Shown: positions 63,751-64,000 of the stretch, one piece after another
How the letters are laid out: the number at the start of each line of letters is the position of its first letter
How positions within the stretch are numbered: position 1 is the first letter of the stretch
The notes under the pieces: model-generated
The model's input: only the letters and a program-made list of their open reading frames with translations
Told to the model about the DNA's origin: nothing
The model's database searches: none
DNA from: Amycolatopsis pittospori
GTDB lineage: Bacteria > Actinomycetota > Actinomycetes > Mycobacteriales > Pseudonocardiaceae
NCBI RefSeq assembly: GCF_013870525.1
Contig: NZ_JACBXD010000003.1
Location: forward strand, 124,001 to 188,000
Length of the DNA stretch: 64,000 bases
Direction of reading: 5' to 3'
Made by a program: the position numbers and the translations under genes

Positions 63751-64000
63751 CGTTTCCTCGCTGCTGGTTCCTGTCCGACACCGGCGACGCTAAGGGCGGA
63801 ATACCGCGGAAACCTCTGCCCGCGGAACGAAATCAGCGCTGGGAAACCAGTCCCTGAGGCTTAGCCCGATCGTGACCCGGTTCGCCCTTCGACCAGGCTT
63901 TTTGCGCGAGGGCGCAAAAGGGTCGTGCGGCGTCGGCCGCCTCCGGCAGGCTCATCCGGGGAGAGCCGCACCCAACGGGGTCTGACTGTGCCGCACCATC
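63751..64000. other. Right-edge intergenic region
   Basis: I see no supported gene here. A short hairpin, TTTTGCGC-GAGG-GCGCAAAA (63900-63919), is present. Two tiny minus-strand reading frames (63952-63999 and 63833-63955, joined by ATGA) exist but have weak codon bias. They could be the end of an operon that continues past the edge. Confidence 0.4.

Noticed and set aside
63833-63955. 40-codon minus-strand ORF with ATGA overlap to a frame leaving the window
   Set aside because: Weak codon bias and no recognisable feature; it cannot be judged at the sequence edge.

Overview
The window is high-GC DNA from an actinobacterium, most likely Amycolatopsis or a close relative in the Pseudonocardiaceae. 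This rests on strong G/C third-position bias, many GTG starts, a PknG-type kinase, branched-chain amino-acid transport genes and HelD. It is inferred from gene content, not from a database match. No rRNA, tRNA, CRISPR array, insertion sequence or prophage was seen, so this reads as ordinary chromosome with accessory metabolic islands.

Layout. 1-4.1 kb: a minus-strand operon of a trypsin-like protease, a PknG-like kinase and a VWA protein cut by the left edge. 4.2-9.2 kb: polA, a hotdog thioesterase, a LysR regulator and an alpha/beta hydrolase. 9.7-14.6 kb: a complete liv-type ABC transporter operon. 14.6-18.3 kb: a lipoprotein, a LysR regulator, two small unknown genes, and a divergent marR/azoreductase pair around a 23-bp palindromic operator.

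18.3-34.7 kb: an all-minus-strand block that reads as an O-glycan/GalNAc utilisation island. It has a secreted GH31 enzyme, a DeoR regulator, a secreted GH101 endo-alpha-N-acetylgalactosaminidase, a DUF5107-TPR protein, a sugar ABC transporter (binding protein, two permeases, ATPase), a class II tagatose/fructose-bisphosphate aldolase, a PfkB sugar-phosphate kinase and an AgaS-like SIS protein. Two of its operons carry the same 13-bp block at exactly the same distance (46-58 nt) from the start codon.

34.8-46.6 kb: a frameshifted BtuF-like protein, an AhpD-like protein behind what looks like an ECF41-type promoter, a MoaF-like protein, an APC permease, a GntR regulator with an inositol-type aldolase and mmsA, an amino-acid permease beside glutaminase, and a LysR regulator divergent from an MBL hydrolase. 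46.6-50.4 kb: a 58-aa Cys-rich peptide resembling a RiPP precursor, next to an unassigned three-gene operon (membrane-anchored binding-protein-like, solute-binding/VWA lipoprotein, TM protein). 50.6-63.8 kb: a glutamyl-tRNA synthetase paralogue, a small HPF-like protein, an amidase, HelD, an Lnt-like protein, a frameshifted heme-oxygenase-fold-like gene with a PLD-like membrane protein, a two-component system and a secreted peptidase.

Intergenic palindromes stand out. One family has four copies of a 53-bp nested palindrome, always 6-42 nt after a stop codon. A second has a constant CGTGAGTG outer arm, variable but perfectly paired inner bases and a near-constant loop-proximal CGTT. Three genes appear frameshifted at C/G runs, which may be real decay or sequencing error.
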